From NCBI RefSeq assembly GCF_000262755.1, contig NZ_AFEU01000003.1, forward strand, positions 248,001 to 312,000: DNA of 64,000 nt, in the 5' to 3' direction. This document shows, piece by piece, positions 26,798 through 35,609 of the stretch (the stretch's first letter is position 1; each line of letters begins with the position of its first letter). Made by a program: the position numbers and the translations under genes. The stretch is from Bacillus methanolicus PB1 (GTDB lineage Bacteria; Bacillota; Bacilli; Bacillales; Cytobacillaceae). Under the pieces are notes generated by a model. That model searched no databases and had not been told where the DNA came from. It saw nothing but the letters and a program-made list of their open reading frames with translations.

Positions 26798-27646
26798 CTA
26801 TCCCTCCAGCACAATCCCTAATTGGGAAAGCGGTTCTGCAAGTTCATTGATCGACTGGCTCAATTCTTTCACTTGATCCTTGCTTAATTTAGTATATGAA
26901 ACATACCCTTCTCCATTTTTATATTTCTCTAGCAATCCATACAATGCGTCAAAACGTTGTTCGATTTCTTTGGCGAGTTCCTTATCTTTTTCCTTCAGCG
27001 CAGGACTCAGCAATTCATAAATTTTTTCAGCGCCCTCTACATTTGCAACAAAATCGTATAAATCTGTATGGGAATAACGATCTTCTTCCCCGGTCACTTT
27101 TGATGTTGAAACCTCATTTAATAGGTCCACTGCCCCTGTGATCAACAGCTCTGGTGTCACTTCAACCGTTTCAACCTTTGCCCGCAAAAGCTTTACGTCT
27201 TTTTTAAGCTGCTCAGCATATTGCTCATAGCCTTTTGTCGTGTTTTCAACCCAGAGGCCTTTCTCAATCCGGTGATAGCCGCCCCATTCTGACTCAGGGA
27301 CATCACCTTCACGAGCGTCAATCTTCGGGTCAAGTTCCGCAAATGCCTCGGCAATTGGCTCAGAACGCTCATAATGCATGCGGGCCGGTGCATAAAGTTC
27401 TTTTGCTTTTTCCACATCCCCTGCGATCACTGCGTTGGCAAACGCTTCTGTCTTTTTAACAAATTCATCGATTTCCGCGATAGCAAACGTTCGATAATCA
27501 GCTGACACCTTGCTTAAGTCCGCCTGAGAGTTCTCCGCAGGAGCCTTATTCTTTATCTGTTCTGTTGATTTATCGTCTGTCTTAGAACAACCAAACAACA
27601 AACTGCTTGATAATAATAATGCAACTGGCAATTTATAATGTTTCAT
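26798..27646 (-). CDS. efeO: EfeO, imelysin-type iron-binding lipoprotein
   Basis: Extracellular iron-binding partner of EfeU/EfeB. 282 residues from ATG 27646 (RBS GGGAGTG); a longer frame exists but its extra residues are not signal-like and overlap the Fur-like site. The lipoprotein signal ends LLFGC. The M75/imelysin domain has the typical RMHYERSEPIAEAF (HxxE) and GGYHRIEKGLW motifs. First gene of efeOBU. Confidence 0.92.
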   Translation of the reverse strand: MKHYKLPVALLLSSSLLFGCSKTDDKSTEQIKNKAPAENSQADLSKVSADYRTFAIAEIDEFVKKTEAFANAVIAGDVEKAKELYAPARMHYERSEPIAEAFAELDPKIDAREGDVPESEWGGYHRIEKGLWVENTTKGYEQYAEQLKKDVKLLRAKVETVEVTPELLITGAVDLLNEVSTSKVTGEEDRYSHTDLYDFVANVEGAEKIYELLSPALKEKDKELAKEIEQRFDALYGLLEKYKNGEGYVSYTKLSKDQVKELSQSINELAEPLSQLGIVLEG

Positions 27647-27678
27647 GTAATCAACACTCCCGGAATATGTATATAACA

Positions 27679-27701
27679 TAATGATTTTCATTCTCAATTA
27701 T
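27679..27701 (-). promoter_or_regulatory. Fur-box-like site upstream of efeOBU
   Basis: Plus-strand core TGATTTTCATTCTCA (27682-27696) matches the 7-1-7 Fur consensus TGATAATNATTATCA at 11 of the 14 fixed positions and lies in the expected promoter region. Iron repression of efeOBU would follow. Confidence 0.6.
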
Positions 27702-27871
27702 AATGGGTTAAATTATCAATATCAATAGATTTTAAGATTTGTAACTTGCATAAAGTCTTTGAAATCTATTTTATTACCTAAATTGTCACAAATAAGAAGC
27801 CTTCGCCATGCACAAACTGGAATAAAAAAACAGAAAACACGACTGATTTTCGGCTTAAAGCTAAATATGAT

Positions 27872-27910
27872 AAAAGGAGCCAAGCAATCCTAATCGCCGG
27901 CTCCTTTTTT
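27872..27910. terminator. Terminator after the second nitroreductase
   Basis: Hairpin AAAAGGAGCC / GGCTCCTTTT with flanking A- and T-runs; could serve both strands. Confidence 0.75.
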
Positions 27911-27952
27911 ACCATATGTGCGATATTGCACGTGTAACGAACAACCAAAAAA

Positions 27953-28438
27953 TTAAGGAAGATGCTTTATTTTCGTTTCAATCGGAGTCCGGGGCTTTGC
28001 GTCCGGCACTTCTTCCGGATAGCCGACACCGAAAACACCAATCACATCATAATCATCGGGAACACCGAGAATTTCCCGGTTTTTTGGGCTTGCTCCGATC
28101 GAAGACCAAAAAGTTCCGACTCCATCAGACCATGCAGCGAGCATAAAGTTTTGAACAAAGCAGGCGGTTGCGGCTGCATTTTCCTCTCTCTCTGCTTCTG
28201 ATGCGCCATGCTTAGATAAAACAGCCATAAGAACTGGTGCATTTCCGAAATTTGTTTTATGGTTTAACTTTGCTCTCGTTTCCGGTCCGATAAAAATAAT
28301 TTCCCATGGTTCCGTCATTCTGTGATTTGGTGCCATGCTTGCAGCCTGAAGCCATGTGACGATCTTTTGATGATCGATCGGATCAGGCTTAAATTTTTTA
28401 ATAATGCGGCGAGATTTGATGGTCTCGAGTATGTTCAA
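27953..28438 (-). CDS. Nitroreductase-family oxidoreductase
   Basis: 161 residues from a TTG start at 28438, chosen because an AAGGAGGT site lies 7 bases upstream and the protein then begins MNILETIKSRRIIKKF, the family N-terminus. It is shorter than the 205-residue nitroreductase at 4.1 kb and nearer to the YdjA/YfhC subgroup. FMN contacts are suggested by SRRIIKKF, APNHRMTEPW and GVGYPEE. Reduces nitro compounds or quinones in general; substrate unknown. An AACTGGAG/CTCCAGTT hairpin with a T-run at 28533-28553 lies upstream and could be a terminator or attenuator. Confidence 0.82.
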   Translation of the reverse strand: MNILETIKSRRIIKKFKPDPIDHQKIVTWLQAASMAPNHRMTEPWEIIFIGPETRAKLNHKTNFGNAPVLMAVLSKHGASEAEREENAAATACFVQNFMLAAWSDGVGTFWSSIGASPKNREILGVPDDYDVIGVFGVGYPEEVPDAKPRTPIETKIKHLP

Positions 28439-28694
28439 TACGATTACCTCCTTGTTCACAACTGTTCTTAATTTTTGGAATAACTAAAGAGTTTTAAACC
28501 TTTACCCGCTATAATTTGGGCAAAGCAGAAAAAACTGGAGTATACTCTCCAGCCAATGTAATTTTACCACTATTAATAGATTAAAAACGAGTCAAATGTT
28601 TTGCTAGGATTTATATTCTTTCAGTCATGCAAGATTTGCAGGTCAGACCACTAGTTTCAGTAACATGTGTTTTATTAGGATATCCTTCACAAAA

Positions 28695-28812
28695 GGGCTG
28701 ACTCATGAGGAAACTGACTCCCACCGGCTATAACAATATATAGAATATTTTTTATATAGATTGTATTGGAGGGGGCTGACCCTTTGATGTTGAATCAGCC
28801 TCTTTTTTTGCA
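28695..28812 (-). terminator. Hairpin repeat/terminator after the ba3 oxidase operon
   Basis: Outer arms GGGCTGACTCA (28695-28705) and TGAATCAGCCTC (28791-28802), inner CTATAACAATATATAGA-rich centre. Diverged relative of the A-family hairpins. Confidence 0.55.
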
Positions 28813-28850
28813 TTTGACCAAAATCAGGTTTTTAGACACCATCCCCTCTT

Positions 28851-30551
28851 TCACCAGGTCCGGTACGGCAGTGATCCGGGCGGAGCATGCATGATGAGAT
28901 GATAAATCGGAATGGCATACGCTATCCCGGAAAGGGCGATGGAGACACCGATCCAGAACGACCATCTTTCCAAGATCCGCGGTGGATGTTCCGCCTGTTC
29001 ATTGACAACGCCAACAGGGTATTCGATTGTTTTTTCGGATTTCGGTGCAAAGAACAGCAAATTAATCCAGATATACAGTACCAGGACAATAGCCAGAAAC
29101 AGAATGGCGCCTCCTGCAGCGATTACCTGGTTGTAAGAAATCCATGTAAGGGCAAGTTCATGTTCGCCGTAAGTGGAGTAACTGGTGCGCCGAGGTGCAC
29201 CAAGGAGCCCGACAATATGCATGATCCCCGCCATCAAGAACATGCCGATTGCCCACAGGACTGCCTGGATGATGGCAAGCATGTTCAATTGCTTCGTGAA
29301 AACCCGTCCGGTCAAGACTGGAATCAGCCAGTAAGAAATAGCAAAGAATGTCAATAATACTGTAGATGCGAGCGTCAGATGGAAATGGCCTGTGATAAAC
29401 CACGTATTATGCACCATCTGGTTCAGCTGATAACTCGCATTAATAATACCTCCGGCCCCAGCTGGTATGAAGATGATCATGCCCATTACGGCAGTGAAAA
29501 AACGGGCATCCTTCCAAGGCAGTTTTCTCACCCATCCGAACAGTCCTTTTCCGCCGCGGGATCTTCCAGCCAGTTCAAATGTGGCCAAAATCGAGAATGC
29601 CGTCATCAGGGACGGAATGACAACCATCATCGTCAAAACGACCTGAAGGAATTTCCAGAATGAATCAATTCCCGGTTCGTTCAATTGGTGATGGAAACCG
29701 ACCGGAACCGAGAACAAAATAAACAGGATAAAGGTCAGCCTTGGAAGAGAGTTGCTGAAAATTTTACCGCCGACAACCTGAGGAATGTTGACGTACCAAT
29801 AAATATAAGCTGGCAGCAGCCAGAAGTAGACGAGTGCATGGCCAAAATACCAGAATAATGCCCGGCTCAAGCTGACATCCACCCGATCAACGATTCCGAA
29901 TGACCACGGTATAAGCAGGAAAACGACTTCAATGGCGACAAACAGACTGGCGTGAAGCCACAAAATCATCGTAGCCACAGCCATATAAGCAAATAACGGA
30001 GATGATTGGTTTTTATGATTTTTTCGCCAGCGAATGTATGCTGCAAATATTCCGAAAGCGCTAAACCAGCTTCCCACGATCAGCAGTGCAGTACCTATAT
30101 AAAACCACGGTGAGGCTTTCATTGGCGCATAAAACGTATACAGCACTGTACTCTCATTCGTTAGAATCGTAATTGTGGCCATAATGGTTCCAACAGCCAT
30201 CAAGTAAAATCCGATCCAGCCAAGTATCCTTGAAGCAGTCGTAAGTTTACCGTCAAGCGTGCGCGCAACCCCTGAATATAGATAACCAACAATGAAAAAC
30301 GTTGTAAAAACTAGTGCAAGCAGCACGCCATGTGCTGTAAGCAATTGATAATAAGTCAGCCAGTTCGGTAATTGAATCCAGCCGCTTCGCTGCATGACCT
30401 GCAGCAATCCGGCAAGCGCACCAAGAAAAACTGCGAAAAAAGAAAATCCGATATGCGCTAGAATTAGATTGGAATCCTTCTTTTCAAATCTGAAATTGGT
30501 AAAAGCGTTGTTACGTTCGCCAGTTTCAGCGGCAGTAAAGTTCGTATTCAT
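28851..30551 (-). CDS. cbaA: ba3-type cytochrome c oxidase subunit I
   Basis: Catalytic heme-copper subunit of a B-type (ba3) terminal oxidase in the cytoplasmic membrane; reduces O2 and pumps protons. 566 residues with about 13 helices. Heme and copper ligands can be placed: His in LLTAHGVLLALVF, the CuB His and cross-linked Tyr in GHALVYFWLLPAYIYW, and the His pair in FITGHFHLTLAS. Third gene of the operon after subunits IIa and II. The B-type class suggests use under low oxygen or at raised temperature. Confidence 0.93.
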   Translation of the reverse strand: MNTNFTAAETGERNNAFTNFRFEKKDSNLILAHIGFSFFAVFLGALAGLLQVMQRSGWIQLPNWLTYYQLLTAHGVLLALVFTTFFIVGYLYSGVARTLDGKLTTASRILGWIGFYLMAVGTIMATITILTNESTVLYTFYAPMKASPWFYIGTALLIVGSWFSAFGIFAAYIRWRKNHKNQSSPLFAYMAVATMILWLHASLFVAIEVVFLLIPWSFGIVDRVDVSLSRALFWYFGHALVYFWLLPAYIYWYVNIPQVVGGKIFSNSLPRLTFILFILFSVPVGFHHQLNEPGIDSFWKFLQVVLTMMVVIPSLMTAFSILATFELAGRSRGGKGLFGWVRKLPWKDARFFTAVMGMIIFIPAGAGGIINASYQLNQMVHNTWFITGHFHLTLASTVLLTFFAISYWLIPVLTGRVFTKQLNMLAIIQAVLWAIGMFLMAGIMHIVGLLGAPRRTSYSTYGEHELALTWISYNQVIAAGGAILFLAIVLVLYIWINLLFFAPKSEKTIEYPVGVVNEQAEHPPRILERWSFWIGVSIALSGIAYAIPIYHLIMHAPPGSLPYRTW

Positions 30552-30567
30552 GTTTCATTCCCCTTTC

Positions 30568-31050
30568 CTACACCGTATCTTTCACAATGACTCTTCCGTA
30601 CATCTCCTGGTGGGCTATTCCGCAATACTCATGGCACACAAACAGGAACTCTCCCGGCTCGTTGAATCTCTGTGTATATTCCACAACATGTCCCGGCAGG
30701 AGCATCAAGTTGGTTGTTGTGCCTGGTATTATGAAGCCGTGGACAACATCCTTGCTTGTGATCTGAAAATGGACTGTAGCCCCTTTAGGAACAGTAATGG
30801 TATTAGGATTATAGCCAAATGTGTAGGAGAGGATCGTCGCTCTATATTCATTCGGTCCGATTTTCTCCAGTCCGGGACTGTTAAATGGTTCAGTCGTTTC
30901 CACGTTTTCCGATTTCATTGTCGTTTCCATGCCGTTAGGCGGGTTAAGCCCCATCGAGACACCCATGAACCCCGTGACAATGAGAAAAACGGCCAAGGCC
31001 CCTACTCCGATGGCCAGCCAGATCTTTTCGTATTTAGGCATATGCAGCAT
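30568..31050 (-). CDS. cbaB: ba3-type cytochrome c oxidase subunit II (CuA)
   Basis: Electron entry subunit, 160 residues: one N-terminal membrane helix (about 13-33) and an extracellular cupredoxin domain with the CuA site, His in VVHGFIIPG and CHEYCGIAHQEM near the C-terminus (two Cys, His and Met ligands). No cytochrome c fusion, as expected for the ba3 type. It lies 16 bases upstream of subunit I. Confidence 0.94.
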   Translation of the reverse strand: MLHMPKYEKIWLAIGVGALAVFLIVTGFMGVSMGLNPPNGMETTMKSENVETTEPFNSPGLEKIGPNEYRATILSYTFGYNPNTITVPKGATVHFQITSKDVVHGFIIPGTTTNLMLLPGHVVEYTQRFNEPGEFLFVCHEYCGIAHQEMYGRVIVKDTV

Positions 31051-31067
31051 GCTTCTTCTCCTTCCTT

Positions 31068-31208
31068 CTAAACTTTATTGATATAGAGATAAAAAACAAT
31101 CAGCCATGACAGTAAAATGGAAGCACCAATAACAAAAACACTTACAAACGTTCCTTTTAATCTTTCATCATAAGCGGCTGCTTCCTTATCTTTTGTACGG
31201 TTATCCAT
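31068..31208 (-). CDS. Cytochrome c oxidase subunit IIa (single-helix)
   Basis: A 46-residue protein starting MDNRTKDKEAAAYDERLKG and ending in one transmembrane helix (about 21-43). This fits the short subunit IIa of ba3 oxidases (Thermus CbaD and Bacillus equivalents), which fills the place of the missing second helix of subunit II. It is the first gene of the oxidase operon, 17 bases before subunit II. Too short for standard ORF cut-offs, but the context is convincing. Confidence 0.85.
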   Translation of the reverse strand: MDNRTKDKEAAAYDERLKGTFVSVFVIGASILLSWLIVFYLYINKV

Positions 31209-31390
31209 TCAAGCCTCCCCTTTCTGCAGTTCAAACAGTAAATTATCTATCAGTTTTGACAGGACAGGATTTTTTAATTCATCTCGTAACAGATAAACTG
31301 TATTTAGTTCACCCAAGAAAGATGCAAACAGGCTTTTCAGGTGATTGAATTGTTATTCATTTATACAATCACAGTCTTTTTCAAGAAAAA

Positions 31391-31435
31391 CTAAACGGCC
31401 TTTCCCCGATGGAGTATCGAGAAAAGGCCGCTGTA
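31391..31435. terminator. Terminator between the HAD gene and the oxidase operon
   Basis: Hairpin CGGCCTTT (31396-31403) / AAAGGCCG (31423-31430). Weak T-run. Confidence 0.5.
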
Positions 31436-31492
31436 AAAAATTCTATTTTTTCATACTTTACTAGACAAGTTTATAAGCATGATAAATTAATA

Positions 31493-32266
31493 TTAAATCA
31501 GCTGAAGCTCTTGGAGACCATGTCGTATGCCGCCATCATTAATATGCTTGGTGGTAAACTTAGCAAAAGGTTTTAATTCTTCGTGGGCATTTCCCATGGC
31601 AATTCCCATTCCGACATAAGAGAGCATCTCTTTATCATTTAGTCCGTCCCCAAATGCTACTGCATCGTCAGGTGACAGGTTAAGATGCTGAAGCATGACC
31701 TCGATTCCTATTGCCTTTGATCCGTCTGACGGAAGAACATCCATCGACAAACGGTGCCAGCGAATAAAAGTAAGGTCGGGAAATTTCCCTTGATAAAAAT
31801 GCTCTTCATGTTCCTGGCAATAAAGTAAAGCTTGGAAGATCTTTGCTTCCTTCCAATAATGCGGATGATAAACTGGAACCTCTACCTTGACAGACTGGAA
31901 AGATTCAACAATATGGGGATGATTGTCTGCATTTGCATAGCATTCTTCATGGCCTAAATAGACTATTGGGTGGTTGAGTTGACGTGCATGATTCTCCAAT
32001 AATTCCAAACTGGATGAATGAATCGGATGTTCATAGATGACTTTTCCTTTATGGACAACATAAGCACCGTTGAAACTTACATAGGAATCAATCCCCAGTT
32101 CTTCGGCGATATTTTTAAAATGAAATGGTGCTCTTCCGGTTGCAAAGCAAACTACGACGTTCCGTTCTTTCAGCTTCTTTATTGCCTCTATTGTGTCTTT
32201 GGGTATTCTTGATTCTTCATTGACTAATGTGCCGTCAATATCGAAAAATACAATTTTATAAGACAT
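31493..32266 (-). CDS. HAD-family Cof-type sugar phosphatase
   Basis: 257-residue cytoplasmic phosphatase of HAD subfamily IIB (Cof/YitU-like). Motif I is VFFDIDGTLVNEE, motif II CFATGRAP, motif III Lys in GSKAIG and motif IV FGDGLNDKEML. The start at 32266 follows a GGGAGAGG site; a longer upstream frame lacks one. Substrates of this family are sugar phosphates or FMN-like compounds; not predictable here. Monocistronic. Confidence 0.87.
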   Translation of the reverse strand: MSYKIVFFDIDGTLVNEESRIPKDTIEAIKKLKERNVVVCFATGRAPFHFKNIAEELGIDSYVSFNGAYVVHKGKVIYEHPIHSSSLELLENHARQLNHPIVYLGHEECYANADNHPHIVESFQSVKVEVPVYHPHYWKEAKIFQALLYCQEHEEHFYQGKFPDLTFIRWHRLSMDVLPSDGSKAIGIEVMLQHLNLSPDDAVAFGDGLNDKEMLSYVGMGIAMGNAHEELKPFAKFTTKHINDGGIRHGLQELQLI

Positions 32267-32339
32267 AATTCCTCTCCCTGTATATATATTATTTGAAATG
32301 GCTATCTTACTTATTTTACCATTTCGATTATACAAGCAT

Positions 32340-32520
32340 CCAAATATCCATATCTTCTAATCACCTTACAAAAGAACGCAGTGAGTCGGCAAGTGTATTT
32401 GACTTGTAGCTCTTAAATTTGCAATTTATATCTTTTGTACATTACATCTCAATATCTATTTTATCAGCAACCAAGATAATTAGAAGCTATTTTACAGAAA
32501 TTAACCAAATCGTTACAATT
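32340..32520. other. Intergenic region, promoter of the HAD gene presumed
   Basis: AT-rich, no gene seen. It borders the terminator at 32521-32548. Confidence 0.4.
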
Positions 32521-32548
32521 AAAACCTCCCACTATTTGCGGGAGGCTC
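32521..32548 (-). terminator. Terminator of the NAMPT/OMPDC/HisI-like operon
   Basis: On the minus strand CCTCCCGC, a 7-base loop, GGGAGG and TTTT. Confidence 0.75.
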
Positions 32549-32644
32549 TTTATTAATATGGAATATTACATGGTTTTTTAGTAGATTGCAATAATATACA
32601 CCTGTATTCTAGCGTATTTTTCGCAGGTTTCTTCATTCATTCCT

Positions 32645-33007
32645 TCACTCGGTTTTTTCATTTTTAGGTATAAACTCTTTAATAAAACAACTTTGATATC
32701 CGTAATGACAAACAGGCGATTCCGGTACAACTTCTAATAATATTGTATCATCGTCACAATCCGCAACGATGCGCCGGACGCTTACAAACTTCCCATCTTC
32801 CTCGCCTTTGACTTGTACTCGGCCAAGGGTGCGCCGAAACAAGGTTACTAGTCCAGTCTCTACGGTTTGTTCCCATGCTTCCTCATCCATAAAACCAACC
32901 ATCAATACTTCTTTTGTTTCTGCATGCTGCAGCACGGCAGGAACAAGACCGTTCAGTTTAGAAAAATCAAGCTTTATATTACTCGAAATTTTATTTTCCA
33001 CTGTCAT
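32645..33007 (-). CDS. HisI-like cyclohydrolase domain protein (divergent)
   Basis: 120-residue protein with the fold signature of phosphoribosyl-AMP cyclohydrolase. Zinc-binding residues are kept: VADCDDDTILL (Cys and Asp cluster) and PVCHYGYQSCF, and MVGFMDEEAWEQTVETGLVT resembles the substrate strand. But HisI's usual FYSRSR.LWTKGETSG is altered to LFRRTLGRVQVKGEEDG, and no other his gene is nearby. Known HisI opens the purine ring of PR-AMP in histidine synthesis. Here it is the third gene after NAMPT-like and OMPDC-like genes, so it probably acts on another ribonucleotide. Confidence 0.8.
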   Translation of the reverse strand: MTVENKISSNIKLDFSKLNGLVPAVLQHAETKEVLMVGFMDEEAWEQTVETGLVTLFRRTLGRVQVKGEEDGKFVSVRRIVADCDDDTILLEVVPESPVCHYGYQSCFIKEFIPKNEKTE

Positions 33008-33022
33008 ATTTAAGGTCCTCCT

Positions 33023-33757
33023 TTATTTTTTCAGCAATGCAAAGTTTAAAGCCTCTGCACCAAGAATTTTTGCCGCCTCTTTTGGATTGTCGCTCGCATA
33101 CACTGCCCGGCCTGTAATGGCATAGCACGAACACCCCGGCGCTGCTGCAAACGCATCGGTGATGCTTCCTCCCATTGAACCGATTCCTGTCATAAATAAA
33201 GCAGGCTTGCGGTCCGAAGCAGACAGAATCTCATTCACTCGTCTGATCCCATTCAGATTTGTGCTTGGTATGATAAAATGATTTGCTCCCAGCTTTACTG
33301 CATGCTCTAATATTCTGATCGGCCCGTCATCGGTTACATATCCGCCGCCGCTAAATTTGTACTCAGTCATCGGAAAATCACCGCCGACAATCGGGCATAA
33401 CCCTTGACGCTGGGTATGTACAACAAACTCTTCAACAGCCGTTGGTCCCGCCAACGGAAACAACACGAGTGCGTCCACACCGGCCTCCCGGCAGATTGCA
33501 CAGAACTTTTTGGCCATATCCGGAATGTCCAGCCCCGCTTTCTGGTGGTCGTATAAAATTGGCAAATCGGTGATCTCACGGATTGACTGTACGGCGTTGG
33601 CCAGTCCCAATCGGAGTGCCCCGGCAATACCAAGTTTATATCCCACCACTCCTTCAACTTCGCACGTTTCTTCCACCACGCGGCGAATGGCATCAACCGA
33701 CTCTAAATCGAGTGCCGGAATAATCCCATATTGTGAGCGGAAATTTATCTCAGCCAA
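33023..33757 (-). CDS. OMP decarboxylase-superfamily protein (atypical)
   Basis: 244 residues from a TTG start at 33757 with a perfect AAGGAGG site 7 bases upstream; the longer frame has no such signal. TIM-barrel features of the orotidine-5'-phosphate decarboxylase suprafamily can be seen: IIPALDLES, VVGYKLGI (Lys), ILYDHQKAGLDIP (Asp, Lys, Asp), FMTGIG and the phosphate loop YAITGRAVYAS. The catalytic loop has extra residues compared with the normal DxKxxD, so the reaction may differ (decarboxylase, aldolase or synthase). There are no pyr genes around. Second gene of the three-gene operon. Confidence 0.8.
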   Translation of the reverse strand: MAEINFRSQYGIIPALDLESVDAIRRVVEETCEVEGVVGYKLGIAGALRLGLANAVQSIREITDLPILYDHQKAGLDIPDMAKKFCAICREAGVDALVLFPLAGPTAVEEFVVHTQRQGLCPIVGGDFPMTEYKFSGGGYVTDDGPIRILEHAVKLGANHFIIPSTNLNGIRRVNEILSASDRKPALFMTGIGSMGGSITDAFAAAPGCSCYAITGRAVYASDNPKEAAKILGAEALNFALLKK

Positions 33758-33778
33758 CTGATATCCTCCTTTTTTTGT

Positions 33779-33819
33779 GCGCCCTGAGCCAAACTCCTGC
33801 AGATTTTGGCACAGAGCGC
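33779..33819 (-). other. Strong intercistronic hairpin
   Basis: 15-pair stem (one mismatch), GCGCTCTGTGCCAAA against TTTGGCTCAGGGCGC, with an 11-base loop, between the NAMPT-like and OMPDC-like genes. There is no T-run; an AAGGAGG RBS follows. It could be an mRNA processing or stability element. Confidence 0.7.
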
Positions 33820-33870
33820 TCGAAGTTTTCTGCTCAAATTCCAAATTGCAATACTTTATTAAAACATTGT

Positions 33871-35286
33871 TCAACTTGAATAACTCTTTGCAAGGTATTG
33901 TTCCGCAAACTTGTCGATTTTCTCTTGGATTGCCTTCGACAAGATGATTCGTTTTTGATGGGCATCCTGCTTAAGAACCCTTTCTTGAACCTGTTTCCAA
34001 TGTTCCTCGTTTGCAATTTTGATCGTTGGAGTTCCAGTACCATTATGGTGATAAATGACTTCATACAAGCTTTTGCGTTCACTTTCATTTACTGTTTCAA
34101 CAACAAGGTCACCTGAAATGTTTACTACTTTCACTTCGCCCGGAATGCTTCGTTTGATTGGCTCCATTCCAAATTTCATGCGGTCTTTACCGTTGCTGTA
34201 AGCAGTTTTCATTGCCCAGCTTAATGTGTCGCGAGTCATATGCTGATAGAATCCGGAGCCAATTCCATAGGCGACAAAGTTGAGTGGGATGCCGTGTTCC
34301 TCAAGAATTGCGTCATATTTTTTCATCACCTCAAAGGACATTCCATCTCCGATAAAAGCGCTGACTGTATCTAGAAGGTCATTCGCCTTAGCTACCTTGT
34401 AGATTTCGATTGCCTGATCTATGACATCTCCGCTATCCGGCCGCATGGCAATTTTGATGCCTTTTTCTCTTGCGTATCTTCCCAATGATGGCAGGTATTC
34501 ATGGATAACTCGGTAAGCATCGTATGTGTCGATCAACAATGCTACAAACTTTAAACCATCTTTATGGGTGACATCGATCGCGTGAATAAAGCTGTCAAAC
34601 TCGTTATCGAACTGCTGGGTGACTTTGTGAGACTGTGCCGATACTCCTCCAATCACCGCATGCGGGGTGTGTATGCAAGTATGAAAATCATCGGTTTCGT
34701 GCAGCGTAAGATTCCAAGCCGTACCAGCCCAATACGCATCTTCCAAACTGCGATGTGCCCGGAATCCATAGCTATGGACCCGCCAGAAAAATGAATCATC
34801 GAATCCGTAGAGTTCTTTTTTCTCCTTTAAATATTTCCGGATGTGAAAGGCTTCCGTTGCGCAATTGCTTGGAAAATACCCATGCAGATAGTTTGCTTCC
34901 CACCATGTTACGAGTTCACCGAATCCTTCAATGGTGTTGCGAATTTGAGCAAAAGGCGTGCCAACCGGGCACCAGGTCCCTTCCGGAAGTGTTTCAATCG
35001 AGATAGGCGCATATCCATTGCATTCTTCTACGACACGCATAAAGAGTTCGGTTGGGAAGACCATCCCCATCCTTTTGGCATGACTTTCCGCTTCTATGAC
35101 ATGCTCCTTCGTAATTTGGATAGATAATATCGAATTGACGATTTCCCTTAACCCGTACAAGATCATGCCTGCTTTGCGATTGTAAATATGGCTAATTTCC
35201 CAATCTCCATTTATTTTGAGCCTGTGATGAGACGGATTGTAACTGTCCGTCAGTACGACTGGATTTCTGTAAATATCTTTTAACAT
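33871..35286 (-). CDS. Nicotinamide phosphoribosyltransferase-like protein
   Basis: 471 residues, the length of NAMPT (NadV) and longer than most NAPRTs. Features of the type II phosphoribosyltransferase fold: VVLTDSYNPSHH at the start, TWWEANYLHG, SYGFRAHRSLEDAYWAGTAW, KIAMRPDSGD (cf. RPDSGDP), SAFIGDGMSF and YGIGSGFYQ. NAMPT joins nicotinamide and PRPP to give NMN. Several residues around the base pocket differ from animal and phage NAMPTs as I recall them, so another base is possible. First large gene of an operon with OMPDC-like and HisI-like genes, which no NAD pathway I know explains. RBS AAGGGGG. Confidence 0.82.
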   Translation of the reverse strand: MLKDIYRNPVVLTDSYNPSHHRLKINGDWEISHIYNRKAGMILYGLREIVNSILSIQITKEHVIEAESHAKRMGMVFPTELFMRVVEECNGYAPISIETLPEGTWCPVGTPFAQIRNTIEGFGELVTWWEANYLHGYFPSNCATEAFHIRKYLKEKKELYGFDDSFFWRVHSYGFRAHRSLEDAYWAGTAWNLTLHETDDFHTCIHTPHAVIGGVSAQSHKVTQQFDNEFDSFIHAIDVTHKDGLKFVALLIDTYDAYRVIHEYLPSLGRYAREKGIKIAMRPDSGDVIDQAIEIYKVAKANDLLDTVSAFIGDGMSFEVMKKYDAILEEHGIPLNFVAYGIGSGFYQHMTRDTLSWAMKTAYSNGKDRMKFGMEPIKRSIPGEVKVVNISGDLVVETVNESERKSLYEVIYHHNGTGTPTIKIANEEHWKQVQERVLKQDAHQKRIILSKAIQEKIDKFAEQYLAKSYSS

Positions 35287-35352
35287 AAAGTATTCCCCCT
35301 TAATATTGCGTCAAATTTTTAGGCGGAAACACTTTTGCCTGATAAAAGGCAA

Positions 35353-35396
35353 AAGACGCCTTGTGAGTAAACACAGGCGCCTTTGGTTGTCCAATC
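35353..35396 (-). ncRNA. Structured leader motif, copy 2, next to the NAMPT-like gene
   Basis: 44 bases, 43 identical to copy 1. On the minus strand: mini-hairpin TTGG-ACAA-CCAA, then a 12-pair stem AAGGCGCCTGTG against CACAAGGCGTCTT with loop TTTACT. A second hairpin CTTTTGCC/GGCAAAAG (35332-35355) overlaps its 3' end, as in an expression platform. I know no named riboswitch class of this sequence. Confidence 0.6.
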
Positions 35397-35405
35397 GGCA
35401 GCGAT

Positions 35406-35594
35406 TCATTCTGATACATCGAAATGTTGAGTTGAATAGAATTTTACAGTGATTTCATGAAAAAGCGTACAAGAAGTGCATTCGCGAACATTCGGCGTTA
35501 GTGTGTCCGAAAAAGATAATGTGTTCTTAAGTTCATCAGCGAACAACATCACTTCTGCTTTGGCAGCATTTGCAAGTACCAATACACATTTCAC
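35406..35594 (-). CDS. Small ORF in the operon leader (two overlapping candidates)
   Basis: Between the two structured motifs a GGGAGGTG site starts one of two frames. The 62-residue frame (GTG 35594, or a TTG a little downstream) reads VKCVLVLANAAKAEVM...ECTSCTLFHEITVKF, looks protein-like and ends just before motif copy 2. A 17-residue Cys-rich peptide (ATG 35589 to stop 35536, MCIGTCKCCQSRSDVVR) has better spacing to the site. Either could be a genuine small protein or a leader peptide. No known family. Confidence 0.4.
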   Translation of the reverse strand: MKCVLVLANAAKAEVMLFADELKNTLSFSDTLTPNVRECTSCTLFHEITVKFYSTQHFDVSE

Positions 35595-35609
35595 CTCCCA
35601 AAAAAACAT

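Noticed and set aside
28887-29663. Long plus-strand frames opposite the oxidase subunit I gene
   Set aside because: Antisense shadows of a well-supported membrane protein gene.
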